A stretch of 64,000 nt of DNA from Corydoras sp. C115. Its lineage: Eukaryota; Chordata; Actinopteri; Siluriformes; Callichthyidae. The translations under genes and the position numbers were made by a program. Below, in pieces: positions 39,362-50,871 of the stretch. The stretch covers positions 3,505,001 through 3,569,000 of the forward strand of contig JAFMOC010000007.1 of assembly GCA_019802505.1 (NCBI GenBank), written 5' to 3'. The notes below the pieces were generated by a model. That model did no database searches, had not been told where the DNA came from, and saw nothing but the letters and a program-made list of their open reading frames with translations. Each line of letters starts with the position of its first letter. Within the stretch, counting starts at the first letter, position 1.

Positions 39362-39905
39362 ATCAGAATCAGAATCAGAATCAGGTTTATTGGTCACATA
39401 CGTAGTTATACATGGTACAGCCAGCAGTGAAATTCTTTTTTGACCTCTCCACAGAAAATAAAATTAGTTTAAAAGGATAAGAATAAGAAAAATAGGATAG
39501 AGTAAGATAAAAATAAAGATAAAATAAAATTTAACTATGTATTTACAATGTGCAATGGAATTATAAAGTGGGTTGTGCTTTTTGTGCAAATATTGCAGTG
39601 CAGTGTTACAGGTTCAAGGTACAAGGTACAAGTTAAATGTCCTTTTAGTCCTAGTTCAGGGTCCGAATCGCCGTTGAAAGAAGCTCCTCCTCATCCTCTC
39701 TGTGTTTGCCTTCAGGACACGAAAACGCCGTCCTGATGGCAACAGAGTGAAGAGCTTGTTGTCAGGATGACTGAAGTCTTCAACGATCTTTTTGGCTTTG
39801 GACCAGCAACGCTTCCTGTAGGTGGTCTGGAGGTCTGGCCGAACGTACCACCCTTTGTAGTGACCGTCTGTCCAGATGGGTGCTGTTCTCGAACCAGGTT
39901 ATGAA
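39362..39905 (-). mobile_element. 3' end of a LINE (CR1/L2-like), 5'-truncated
   Basis: Read on the minus strand, 39905-39650 encodes a LINE C-terminus: RCWSKAKKIVEDFSHPDN, KLFTLLPSGRRFRVLKA, then NTERMRRSFFQRRFGP. It is followed by a 3' UTR and a tail of (GATTCT)n at 39362-39384. That tail style and C-terminus fit the Rex1/CR1-L2 branch. 5' truncation is the usual outcome of LINE retrotransposition. The frame contains breaks. Confidence 0.75.
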
Positions 39906-40467
39906 TCACATAAAATATTTGATCAGTTTAAGATTTTGTGGCTTTTACAACAGTATTAAAGCAAGCATATTGTCAGTAGCAGTAACATATTGTACAGAAT
40001 TAACAGTCTGCTGAATTGTCTGATCCAAATTGGGTATTTAGAAATGAGGTGTTAAGATTCTTAACACATTGCAGGAGGGGAGGGTTGGTTTGGTGGTTTG
40101 GTGGTTGAGCTGTCGTTTTAAAACAAGAAGGTCCTTAGCTTAGTTTTTGAGTCAGGTGGCCGTGGCCAGAAGTTTGCATATTTTTCCAGTCATCAACTTG
40201 TTTTTGTATGTCAAAGACATTGTAGTAGGTGAAATGAAAATACTAAATTGCCCCCAAGTTGTTAGTGGCTATTTTTGTGTGTCTGCCCTGTGATGTCTGT
40301 AGTCTTTAGGTCTGTAATTAATGGGAAAGACTACAAAACTCTGGTTGTCTTAACAAGAAAGAATAAAAATGAATGAATTGGGTTTTAGGGCTTTGTTTAA
40401 AAAGTACCTTTATAGAGATTGTTTTGGTTCTAAAATCTTTTTTTATCTCATAAAAACTCATTAACCT

Positions 40468-40805
40468 TCTATACTATTGAAAGGCAAATCCCTCACTAAC
40501 TGACTCAGTGACTGACTCATCACTGAATTTTCTGTGTAGGTAGCAGGCTAAAATTGACAGGCTTATTCCTTGCAGCTTACTTATAAAGGTTAAGCAGGTT
40601 TCATTTAAAAAAATCGACCCTTAATGGTCACAATGGTTGACCATGTCCGCTATCTTGAACTTTCTTACTAATGGCGCCAACATTACAAAATGTGGTACAA
40701 GGCTTCTCTGCAAAAAAAATTAAACCAATCTATGTATTACTTTTGTTCTTGATAAAAAATATTCAGTCAGTATTTCTCCACTATGAAGCACGGGTATTTT
40801 GCTAG
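40468..40805 (+). mobile_element. Probable non-autonomous Helitron
   Basis: Starts TCTATACTATTGAAAGGC, followed by a CACT/GACT-rich stretch, and ends ACGGGTATTTTGCTAG before a T. The TC start, TATACTA 5' motif and CTAG 3' end are Helitron hallmarks. The expected 3' hairpin is degenerate and the base before TC is T, not A. No helicase is inside. Confidence 0.55.
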
Positions 40806-42055
40806 TCAGGTAATAAAGAAGAGAGCATTGTTTATTTAAAAAATAATATGGCTGTGTTATTTGCTGCTTGCAGATTTTTTTTAACTGAAACTAAAAGTTT
40901 TACAAGCAGTTTTACAGTGCATTACTTAGTGAGCTAATACCATATGCATTGTACTAAAATGTTATTTTTATAGCTGTAACTGCAACTGATTGTTCAGTAG
41001 TTTAAAACTCTGTTAGAACCTGAAGCAAATATAAAAATACTAACAATTGTTTAAGAAATTAAAAACATTAAGTTTTTACACCAGTGATTATTGGTTGTAT
41101 CCTCTATAAACCACACTGCCTGCAGGTTCTCTTTTTTTGTAGTGTATTCATCCGTATATCATACAATTAGCAAAATCAAGAGTGAGTTCTTAATGCTTCC
41201 TGTGAAAACATATGCTAGGTGGAAGTTTTCTGAAAGGATTTCCCCTAATCATACCACACACACACATACAGGTGTCATCTCCTGTGTGGTCTGGCTAAGG
41301 TCAAAGCTGAACTGATTCTAAACCTCAGTTGCCTTTTTTAACCCATTCTATATTCTTACTATATATACTATATATACTAACTATATATACTAACTTTAAA
41401 TATAGTATTATAAAAATATTGCTAATCTGGTATATTCTTTTCCATGACTCGATTAATATCAACCATACCATTATTGTCCTATATATATAATAAATGTAAA
41501 AAGAAATTGATTGCAAGAAAATCCGAAAAAGATTTATGAAGAACAGATAAAAAGCAGTTAGATGTTATAGTTAGAGCTTTATTTGTATTTTTGTACATAC
41601 CTGCAATTTATTATAGGAGAAAGGAACAATTTAAATAACAAGAAAATTATCTTTATTATTGTTATATTGTTAAATATAATATTTTAATTGTGACTTTGTG
41701 TCTATGCTATCATGATGTCGTTGCAAGGTGCAAAAACCATACTAATTCTCTTAATTATTCATGGGTGTGTTTTGAGCATGACGTACAATAAACCAATCAA
41801 AATGTCACTTGCCATTCCCTAGTAAAGCCAATCCTTTGACAGATTGCTATTTATTGCAGCGCAGTGCATAATGGCACAATTTTGTATTATTGTGGAATAA
41901 TGTTATTTAATTTTATAGTTTTTTGTGGATGTAAAAGTTTGCATAGCTGCACACTGGCACGCGCTAAGGGTTTGTGTCCCATGTATGCGAAACAAAACAA
42001 AACACACAATAGTTATGGAGGATTGTTTACTAGGTTGTTTTCAGTCAGTCGTGTC
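40806..42055. other. Intergenic, no gene seen
   Basis: AT-rich. Bases about 41715-41860 (TTAATTATTCATGGGTGTG, AATAAACCAATCA) look like part of a dispersed DNA repeat that I cannot assign. Confidence 0.4.
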
Positions 42056-42084
42056 ATATTAAAAAATTAACAAATGCAGATACT

Positions 42085-42182
42085 ACATTTACAACTGCTA
42101 AAACAACATTTACAAATGCCAAGACAACATTTACAAATGTCAATACAAAATTTACAAACGCTGAAACAACATTCAACATTCA
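42085..42182 (+). repeat. Short tandem repeat in the left arm (about 21-24 bp unit)
   Basis: Four to five diverged units of the form ACATTTACAAATGCC plus AAGACA. The right arm of the same element has a single unit, so the expansion is specific to one arm. Confidence 0.8.
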
Positions 42183-42273
42183 ACGACCAGCAGACGGAAA
42201 GTATAGGTACCTTACACAAGAAGTGTTCATTGTTGACAATTGTCAATCAAACTGTTTCGCTGGGAGAGCGAGG

Positions 42274-42276
<3 letters not shown>

Positions 42277-42328
<52 letters not shown>
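42277..42328. repeat. (TC)n microsatellite
   Basis: About 26 TC units inside the inverted-arm element. Confidence 0.97.
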
Positions 42329-42329
<1 letters not shown>

Positions 42330-42471
42330 TCCCAAAGCCATGCCATCGTGCTTCAATCACGTCTTATTTAAATGTACGTTACATAAAGATGGACAGGTCA
42401 ATGTAACTGACTGGTGTACTGTTACCATAATTATGACCAATTATTATTTGTATTACCACTTCGCAGCATTA

Positions 42472-42784
42472 TCCATCCATCCATTGGGGGGGGGGGGTTC
42501 CCCCATGCCCATCCGTTTTGGGCGCTGGGCAGATACACCCAGGACAGGTCAACAATCTATTGCTGGACACACATTAAAACTCACACACACACTATATGGG
42601 GTAATTTGGAGAATTCAATTGACTTGATCCATGTTTTTGGACAGTGGGAGGAAACCCGGAGAACCCAGAGGAAACCCACACAGACACAGGGAGAACATGG
42701 AAACTCCACCCAGTTTGGGATTCGAACCGGGAATCTCTAGCCCTGAAAGGCGAACATGCTAACCATTAAGCCACCGTGCCGCCT
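42472..42784 (-). repeat. tRNA-derived V-SINE with G-run
   Basis: Copy with a 13-G run at about 42485-42498 and a short internal deletion (CATCCGTTTTGGGCGC). Possible 7-bp target duplication GCATTAT on each side. Inserted in the inverted-arm element. Confidence 0.9.
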
Positions 42785-43551
42785 CTTCTGCATTATATGT
42801 GGGCTTATGTGTTCTATGTTTTATTAATGTTCTGTTTGGGGGAATGCTATTTGCTGGCGTGTTTTTTTTTATTTCTGTGAAAATGACAACCCGAAGGCGA
42901 GTCTTTTCTATACTGATTCCACAAAATTAACATGATCATTGTAAACAGGTATAAACATTAAAGCTTAAAAAATGAGTTCTGGTAGATAACGATGTCCTGT
43001 CCACTGGAAAAAGTAGATCTCAGGTCAGAAAAGTGTGGACACACCTGAACCCCGCTGTCCCCGCGAAACTGTTTGATTGACATTTGTCAACAATGAACAC
43101 TTCCTGTGTAAGGTACCTAATCTTTTCGTCTGCTGGTCGTTTGTAAATGTTGTATCTGCATTTGTTAATTTGTTCTACACTTCTCGCCCACCGTAGTTTT
43201 GCATTGTCAAGAGATGCTAGAAATGTATATAAACCTTAATACAAGACCACCAGGCTCAAAGTAGATCTGCTGTTTAGACAGCGGAAGCACAAGGTAAGAC
43301 GGGTTTATATAGACTGGAAGAGAAGAATGATGGGATTAGTTAACTAATAAATAAGGACTAAGAGGGTGAAAGTGCAGACTGGAAGAGATGCAGAATTACA
43401 ATTAAAAAAAATCTGATCAGAGGCACATGTTGCATAACTGCAGTAACTATCTGAAATTGTCCTTTGAAAATGTTCATGTTTGCAAAATAGGTTGTATTTA
43501 AATAAAGCTGATCTGTATACAAAATCTTTTCACCAGATAAAACTAATGTAA

Positions 43552-43879
43552 GGCGGCACGGTGGCTTAGTGGTTAGCACGTTCGCCTCTCAGCACTAGGG
43601 ATTCCCGGTTCGAATCCCAATCTGGGTGGAGTTTCCATGTTCTCCCCGTGTCCGCGTGGGTTTCCTCCAGGTTCTCCGGTTTCCTCTCACAGTCCAAAAA
43701 CATGGATCAAGTCAATTGAATTCTCAAAATTGCCCCATATAGAGTGTGTCTGTGTGAGTGAGTGTGTGCCCAGCAGTGGATTGGCGCCCTGTCCTGCCCA
43801 GACGTTCTCTGGATGGGCATGGGGAACCCCACCGCGACCCTGATAGAGGATAAAGCGGGAGATAATGAATGAATAAATG
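43552..43879 (+). repeat. tRNA-derived V-SINE, full length
   Basis: Perfect 13-bp target duplication AAAACTAATGTAA (43539-43551 and 43880-43892). There is a small deletion in the body (CCTGCCCAGACGTTCTCTGG). Confidence 0.94.
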
Positions 43880-43892
43880 AAAACTAATGTAA

Positions 43893-44700
43893 AGAATTTT
43901 TTTTAATTCTCATTTTTGATTAAAAAAAATGTAGTTACTTTGCTTAGCCTTCAGATGGCAGTGTAGACAGCTGCACAGTGGATTATACAAACCAGTCTCT
44001 TTGTGCAGAGATCAGCACATTGTAGTTAGCAAGGTTAATCTTGCATGATGCTGGCATTGTTAGAGTAATCAAACTGACAGTTTTCAACTTTATTTACTAC
44101 TTAATTTAAATGGTAAGGTAGTAAATACTGTCAGTAAAGGTTTATATCTAATAGATATTGTAAAACGGTAGAAAGCTTATTCAAAATCTAAAAATATTTA
44201 TGTATGAGCTCTAATTTTCTACTTTTATACATTTGCCTGGAGGACAAAATTAATAAAGAAATTGATTCACACATCATATCTGAATGCATTTCTTTAAGAC
44301 CCTGTCACATTTAAAATCAACCACATTCTCTCACACATCCACTATGCAAGCCCTTGTTCACTCCTCTCTTGTGGGGAAGCCACCTGCAGTGTAGATTTAG
44401 AGATACAGCCTGCGGTAGTTCAGAAGCAACAGGTGTGCTTTTCTCTGTTGTGACGCCATAGTCACATTCGTCTCTGCAGAGTGAAACATCTTCTCATACA
44501 TAATGCAAGCCTGAAGGTATACCGCAGTGTTGCAAAATTCACAATTTACCTTTTAAAGGTTGCAAATTTGATGTGTTTCTTCTATTATAAGACAAATAAT
44601 TTCAATAAAAACATCATATCATAGTATTCATGTAGTACTATTATAGTATCAGACATGTTTGTGTTTTATTTTAGTAAAAGTGTTTTGTATAGGCAGCATT
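43893..44700. other. Intergenic, no gene seen
   Basis: AT-rich with a slightly GC-richer patch at about 44330-44520. No coding frame or repeat was recognised. Confidence 0.4.
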
Positions 44701-44704
44701 GGCC

Positions 44705-44775
44705 CTGTTAAATTTCAATTTATTTACATAGTGCTTTTTACAATGGAGCTGTGTCTCAAATCAACTTTACAATTA
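44705..44775 (-). repeat. Dispersed repeat tail, minus orientation
   Basis: TTTATTTACATAGTGCTTTT then TACAATGGAGCTGTGTCTCA. This is the inverse of the fragment at 33690-33765. Confidence 0.5.
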
Positions 44776-44794
44776 TATATATAATGCATGAACC

Positions 44795-44945
44795 CCCAAA
44801 GATCAGCAAATGTGACAGTGGCAATCCAAAGTGTTTAAAGAAGTCAGTAAAAGGTTGAGAATGAACTGTCATGGTTTGGGGAATGTTTTCAGCAGCAGGA
44901 GTTGGACCTTTCAAACAGCTATATGGCTGCATGAATGCACGCAAT
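44795..44945 (+). pseudogene. Tc1/mariner-like transposase fragment
   Basis: In one frame 44869-44940 reads VMVWGMFSAAGVGPFKQ, the WG-FS-G-G block that lies between the first and second catalytic Asp of Tc1-type transposases. Stops lie just upstream. No inverted repeats were found nearby. Confidence 0.5.
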
Positions 44946-45358
44946 AAGGTTGCAAAGGTCTTTAAAGCGTTCTTTAATTAAACTTATTACAAGATGCTTC
45001 TCATTTGAAACCTTGGAAATGAGAAACATTTTCAGATTTCATTAATTCGGTCTAAATCAGCTGATATTCATTTGCACTGATAGAATTGTTTTCAAAATAC
45101 TGACATATTTAAGCTTTTTCTTTGGCTCTCCGTGACTTTTTATATATAATTTTCTTTGTGTTCAGTACTTCTTTTTCCTGAATCATTCAATTATATTAAG
45201 TAATAACTTATTATTATTACCTGCAAAGCCTGAGAAATATAAGAGGGGTTAAGTTTGCTGATAAAATGTTAATCTTTTGCCCAAACCTACCACAGTTCAA
45301 ACCTACCACAACACCTACTAATGGATAAACATATCAAACAAGAATATCCAACCTGACC

Positions 45359-47144
45359 TGGGGCCTGTTCTACAAAACAAACTTATAAAGGCAACGCTTG
45401 TTTAAGTAAGCGTTGCCTGAGTTAGCCAAACAGTCAACTAGGTCAAGCGAGACTTGTGTAATCGACAATTCTGCACGTGCAATGCAGAATTCAAACAGCC
45501 CTAGCTAGAGAAACTGCCTGGATAAATATTACAAACAGATTAAATTCATGAACATATTATTTAATCAAATCTTTAGCATTTCAAAGTGTTTGTTAATAAT
45601 ATTAATAACAATAATAATAACAATCGGCGGGCTTAGTGGCTTAGTGGTTAGCACGTTCGCCTCTCAGGGCTAGGGATTCCCAGTTCGAATCCCCATCTGG
45701 GTGGAGTTTCCATGTTCTCCCCGTGTCCGCGTGGGTTTCCTCCGGGTTCTCCGGTTTCCTCCCACAGTCCAAAAACATGGATCAAGTCAAATGAGTTCTC
45801 ATAATTGCCCCATATAGTAGAGTGTGTATGTGTGCGTGTCTGTGTGAGTGAGTGTGTGCCCAGCGATAGATTGGCGCCCTGTCCTGGGTGTATCTGCCCA
45901 GCGCCCGAAATGTTCTCCCCTGGATGGGCATGGGGAACCCCCTGATCAGAGTGAAAAGAGCGTAGGTCAGGTCAATAGTACTTACAAAATATACTCCAGA
46001 ATGATGAGGTGATTAGTCTGATGTGCAGAAAAATTTAACTTCATATTTGGGACAGTCTTAAATGCTTCATGAGAAAACAGCTTGACGTGGGTTAATGTAT
46101 GACAACAGTAACCTAGAAACACCAAACCTGTACTCCAAAGAAAAGGAATAATTTTCACTTTAAGCCTTTTTTCTCTCATTTAAACCCATTTTAAGTATTT
46201 GGCTTAACATAAACATAATTACAGCGCGTTTGTGGTTTGGTAAGCATGAATTTATGTGACTTAATGGTATTTACTTTTTGCACCAAGTTAAACATTTTCA
46301 CATTATTTATATTCTACAAATATGTCCATATGTGAATTGTGGAGTTCTATAATTTGTATAAACACTGGTAAACCTTTTATTTTAAAGTAAAGGATGAAGT
46401 ATATGTATAAAAATATACCTAAAAGTAACTTCCCTTAAAGTACTCAGTCAATTATTAATACTTAAGAAGAAGAACTAAAAGAAGTAATTCTTAGAAGTAA
46501 TTCTAGTCTTACTAGAAGTAAGAAGAACTGTATTTGTGATATAGAGTTTATGTATCTTTGTGGATAATAACTGCGATTAGACACTGTTTTCCATTTTATG
46601 TTTTGTATCGTAGGGCTTTCACTATTTTGCACTATACTGTGTATAAATGATTTATGTAGGTTTATGATTGTAGAAAGCATTTAAGAGCATTTACACCTAT
46701 CACAGAGGGGTTGTTGCTCTGAAATGTAATGTAAATGTAATCCCTGTGAGGATCACTGTGAAATGTGTAGAAACCTCATTGATTAACAATAAATATGTAC
46801 TCTCTACATCGAAATACAAATTGGTTTTGGAAATATAATTATTACTTTTTTAATTATAGTAACCTGTAATCCTTTCAAACCATTACTTTTAATATGATAT
46901 GCAACATCCGCAGCAATATATTGAATTCCTTAACTTTGTTTCCCAACCAGTGCACCCATGAGAACCTGTTGCACATTCAAAAGAATCGGTTCAGATAAGG
47001 TAAGCGACAACTCTAACCAGGTACAGAGCAGGTTTGATCAAATGTATATGTTGCTGTAGTAAATAAATGAGGCAAGGGTCTAGCTCAAATTTGAGCAAGA
47101 CAAGCCTGGCTAACTGAGTTAGCTCACTTCGTGGAACAGGCTCC
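45359..47144. mobile_element. Harbinger-like DNA element with an inserted SINE
   Basis: The ends are inverted: GGGGCCTGTTCTACAAAAC on the left against the reverse complement of GTGGAACAGGCTCC on the right, with a shared inner GAGTTAGCCA block. About 1.8 kb, without a transposase frame. The left end contains a 10-bp perfect hairpin (GGCAACGCTT, 45390-45399, with 45408-45417). The GGGCCTGTTC terminal type is recalled for fish PIF/Harbinger elements; no 3-bp target duplication is clear. Confidence 0.5.
45626..45941 (+). repeat. tRNA-derived V-SINE, 3' truncated
   Basis: Starts with a variant head (GGCGGGCTTAGTGGCTTAG) and stops in GGGGAACCCC without the (GAAT)n tail. Inserted in the Harbinger-like element. 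Confidence 0.9.
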
Positions 47145-49985
47145 TGGAAAGACAGCAACTATTACTGTGCGGCAGGTCAACACATTCTGTGAAAGAATAT
47201 GTTCTAATATGTTCCAATCTACATGGACATGTTAAAAATAGAAAAAACAAACTGTGGCCTGACCCAACCAGAACACATCAAAGCCAAGAAAGAGAATCCA
47301 TCAGAGGCCCACTGATACAAGAGCTTTCTAAATGGTTCTTAAACCTAACATCCAGAATGTGGTTTAACAGCCATAATCTGGGATTTCTGAGAGAAAGGGA
47401 AAGAGAGGAAAAAGGCAGAGAAACACAGCAAAGAACTGCATGCAGCCAGCAGTGCAATGTTTTAAGGGTGTGGCCAGAAGAAGAATGTGGCAGATGCAGA
47501 CATGGACCCAATGTAGCCAGAAACACTGTTATAATTGTGACAAAAAGAACTGCTCAATAAAGGACAACAAAGTAAAAACAGACTGGGGTGTGGGGTCTGA
47601 TGAAAGCGTCACTAGTTAAGTTTAGATAAATAGTCAAACCAAACCAAATTTCATATAAATCATCATTTTATGCTATTGTTTAGGTATTCTTTTTCATTTA
47701 CATCACTTCCTTACATAAAATAGAAGGTGCACACTATTGATATTTATTGTTTTACGGATTGAAAAGGGACACACTCGTGTAAAAAAAGAATTCATTACCT
47801 TTAAAATTACTTTCTTACCATTCAGACAGCTTGTGCAACAAGACACATTACACTTAAGCTTTATTGATTCTGTTTGGCAAATGATACTGCAGTTAAGCTG
47901 ATTACTCCTTAGCTCAATTGACTTACAATACTTTTTACAATTGTGCGTGGTTTTAGAACAGTTTCACAGATTTTAAAGTCTGAACCTCCAAAAATCCAAA
48001 GTAACAGTGGAAAAAAGGCACAGAATGCTGGAAAAATATGTGCATGCCAGATCCAACCACATGAGACAGAAAACCACAATAGACGAATAATAGTTTAAAT
48101 AAACATAAAAGCAAACCTAAATACCACAGTGCACGAGTACATCCAATGTATCATGCATCAAGTTAAACAAAAGGTCTAAAAGAATAAAAGATGCATACAG
48201 ATCTAGTCCTTACACTGCTGTAGCAACCATGCTAAGACACTTGTCCTCCCCAACTGCGTAAACAGAGTACCACCTAAGGGGCTGCATCACTCTGTATCAC
48301 TCAAAGCTGCATCACTCATGTAAGCAAGGAGTGTGTGTCACAGATGGCTTCGGTCAAAATCTAGCAGTGGGTTAGCAGCTTATGTCTTGCTCCTCCCTAT
48401 TACTTTTAACAGGTTTGGCGAATAGCTTACTCACTTTGCAGCAGATGGATAGTAAAACAAGTTATTAGATCATGAGCATGAGATAATAATTCGTGTGCAC
48501 CACTTATTATGTCATGAGCACGAGTTATTGTACAGTACATAATCTGACAATAACCAGACGTGATGCATTATTACAATGCTGGTGTTTAAACTGCAACAAT
48601 CGCTCCGCAACTTATGGCTGTTTTACAGATCTACAGATGAATAACGAACATGGATACAAATAAAGTTTATCTCTCGTTGATTGTACGAAATGTCGGATCC
48701 GAAATCGGGCATACCAACATTACAATCCAAGAAAGACAAACTTTATTTTGTATTTTTTTACTCATGTCCTTTTAGGGGCTCCATACCCATGAGTAGATCA
48801 ATTTTTATTTATTATAGGTTTACATATAATGATCTGAGACCACAATAGTTAAGTAACATGTGTTAGGACAATGTGCCAAAATAAAGTGAGGCATTGCACC
48901 AAAATGTGATGCACATTAAATACACAGGATGGGTTTTTGAAACAAATGTCACATTTAAATCTTTGCCTGAGAAAACAATTCTATTAATACAAATTTACCA
49001 AAACCATTAATAAACTCTTTAAATGCTCCTGGGATCAGTATAACATAATAAGTTGAGTATATTTTTTTTCTTAATTTAAAATTTATTTGGATTAATGTTT
49101 CCCTACATAAGAGCACACTCAAAATGTGCTTTGGGCGCAAGTCCATGTACATAAAGCCGATGCTTAGTTTCAAACACAGCCGACTAAGGAGAGCAAGAAG
49201 CTGCTCCAGTACAAGCAGACACGCACTGAGCAAATGAGTAAGGGATGTTGTGACAGACATGTAGAGGAAGAGGGAGTCATGTGAACTACTCCAGAACGAG
49301 AGGAGATCTGCAGAAAGGCAGGCAGTATTTAGAATGTCTAAGAGCCCTTTTCAAAGACCCTGTGTCTACCAGAACTCTCCCTTGTAAATATGGCAAGTGA
49401 ATGTGTGACTGCAACGAGTTGCATAGTTGAACGCAAGTTTAAACAGGTACTCTGGCAGCTGTAACTTGTTGGAAGTAATTGGTGCGACACCTCCTGAGAG
49501 CTGTAGTACCACGCCACACATGTGACTATGAACAGCTACTACAATCTAGCAGACATACATTAAGAACCCAAATGCATTAAGACATTAAGAACCCGAAGGC
49601 CCTTTTATTGGACTGAAATCTTCTGTCAGACTAAAGAAGTGAGAATACCCAAATACACTGCACTGTGTGCACCTGGCCAATGAGGCATATGCCATTATGA
49701 GGGTTATAATTATACTGAACAAAAGAATGAACCGAATAACTGAAAAAGCACTTTGGTGTTGGTGTCGCAATGCTGCTGTGATTCACAAACACTGCTTATA
49801 TACCTCCGAGTTCCAACGTCAAGGATAGAAGTGAGGCTCTAAATGAACTGTATCTACACATCAGTGAGCAGCAGACATCCTACCGTGTTGCATTTCTCAT
49901 CCTGGCTTGCAATTTTATTCACAAAGATCCAAGAGCTGTGTTTCCAAAAACATTTAAACACATAGACTTTCCAATAAGGGGGAAT
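47145..49985. other. Intergenic, no gene seen
   Basis: I looked at the open frames here (for example 47189-47560 plus and 48955-49260 minus). They show no domain, no splice-site support and biased composition, so none is called. Confidence 0.4.
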
Positions 49986-49989
49986 AAAA

Positions 49990-50835
49990 CACGGACAAAG
50001 TTTACACCACCATCAGGGGAGCGTACTAGGCTCTCCCCCACTCCGGCGCTCCTGACCACAGATAATATAACCACTGTTATACTAATGCCTGCATACAGAC
50101 CACTTTGACCTCAAGACCATCACTGTCCAGGCAAACCAGAAGCCATGGCTGACAAAAGAGGTCTACAAGCTCATAGAAGCCAGAAACGCTGCATTCACAG
50201 TAAGAGATCAGGTGGGCCTGAGGACAGCTAGAAACAACCTGTCCCGGGACATCAAGAAGGCTAAAAAAAAGTTCTTCAGAGAGATCGCTCAGCGCTTTAG
50301 CAACAGCAAGGATACCCAGAGTCTGTGGCAGGGAATACAGACCATCACAGACTACAAGCCAGCCCCAAAGACATGTGACAGCAGCACCTACTGTATATGT
50401 TGAATAAGCTAAACGTATTCTTTGCTCGGTTTGAGGACAACAACAGCATCCTTGCACAAATATTCCCAGTCCCTCCCTCCTGGTGACCAGGTGCTGACAC
50501 TAACTCCACACAGTGTGAGGCACATTCCCAAAGATCAATTTCCAGAAAGCTCTTAGTCCTGACAACATACATGGCCGAGTGCTCACAAACGTCTTCACAG
50601 ACATCTTTAGTGTCTCGCTGAGTCAGGCTGTTGTCCAAAGTTGCTTCTAAGGCCACCACCATCATCCCAGTTACAAATAAAGCATCGCCCTCCTGTCTTA
50701 ATGACTACCACCCGGTGGCACTTACCCCCATCCTAATGAAGAGCTTCAAATGGCTCATCATGAAGCACATCAAGTCTGCCCTTCCAGTTTCAATGGAGCA
50801 GTCCAGTTTGCATATCGACAGCTCATTTTCATGAT
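49990..50835 (+). mobile_element. LINE fossil (CR1/L2-like reverse transcriptase region)
   Basis: Ordered but frame-broken pieces: an endonuclease end (LMPAYRP-like, about 50085), then KPWLTKEVYKLIEARNAAF, NNLSRDIKKAKKKFF and DTQSLWQGIQTITDYKP (50140-50375), NVFFARFEDNNS, then the RT start ATTIIPVTNKASPSCLNDYH and PVALTPILMKSF with a degraded MKHIKSALP (50640-50800). The linker and RT block are characteristic of CR1/L2-type LINEs in fish. Both ends are truncated and several frameshifts are present. It ends against a scrap of SINE head (50832-50870). Confidence 0.8.
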
Positions 50836-50871
50836 CCCCACTGCTGAGAGGTGGACGTGCTAACCACTACA

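Larger units (their letters stand above)
42058..43180. mobile_element. Non-autonomous element with long inverted arms, interrupted by a SINE
   Basis: Left arm 42058-42262, right arm 43045-43178, inverted. Shared blocks: TTAACAAATGCAGATAC, ACGACCAGCAGACG, TAGGTACCTTACACA, GAAGTGTTCATTGTTGACAA and TCAAACTGTTTCGC. The left arm is longer because an ACATTTACAAATGC-type unit is repeated in tandem. The inside holds a (TC)n run and the SINE at 42472-42784, but no transposase. The superfamily cannot be assigned from the ends alone. Confidence 0.7.

Noticed and set aside
47189..47560. 123-codon open frame
   Set aside because: No domain, low-complexity Arg/Glu run, no splice or promoter support; not called as a gene.
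50077..50457. Minus-strand open frame of 126 codons
   Set aside because: It is the shadow of the plus-strand LINE fossil at 49990-50835.
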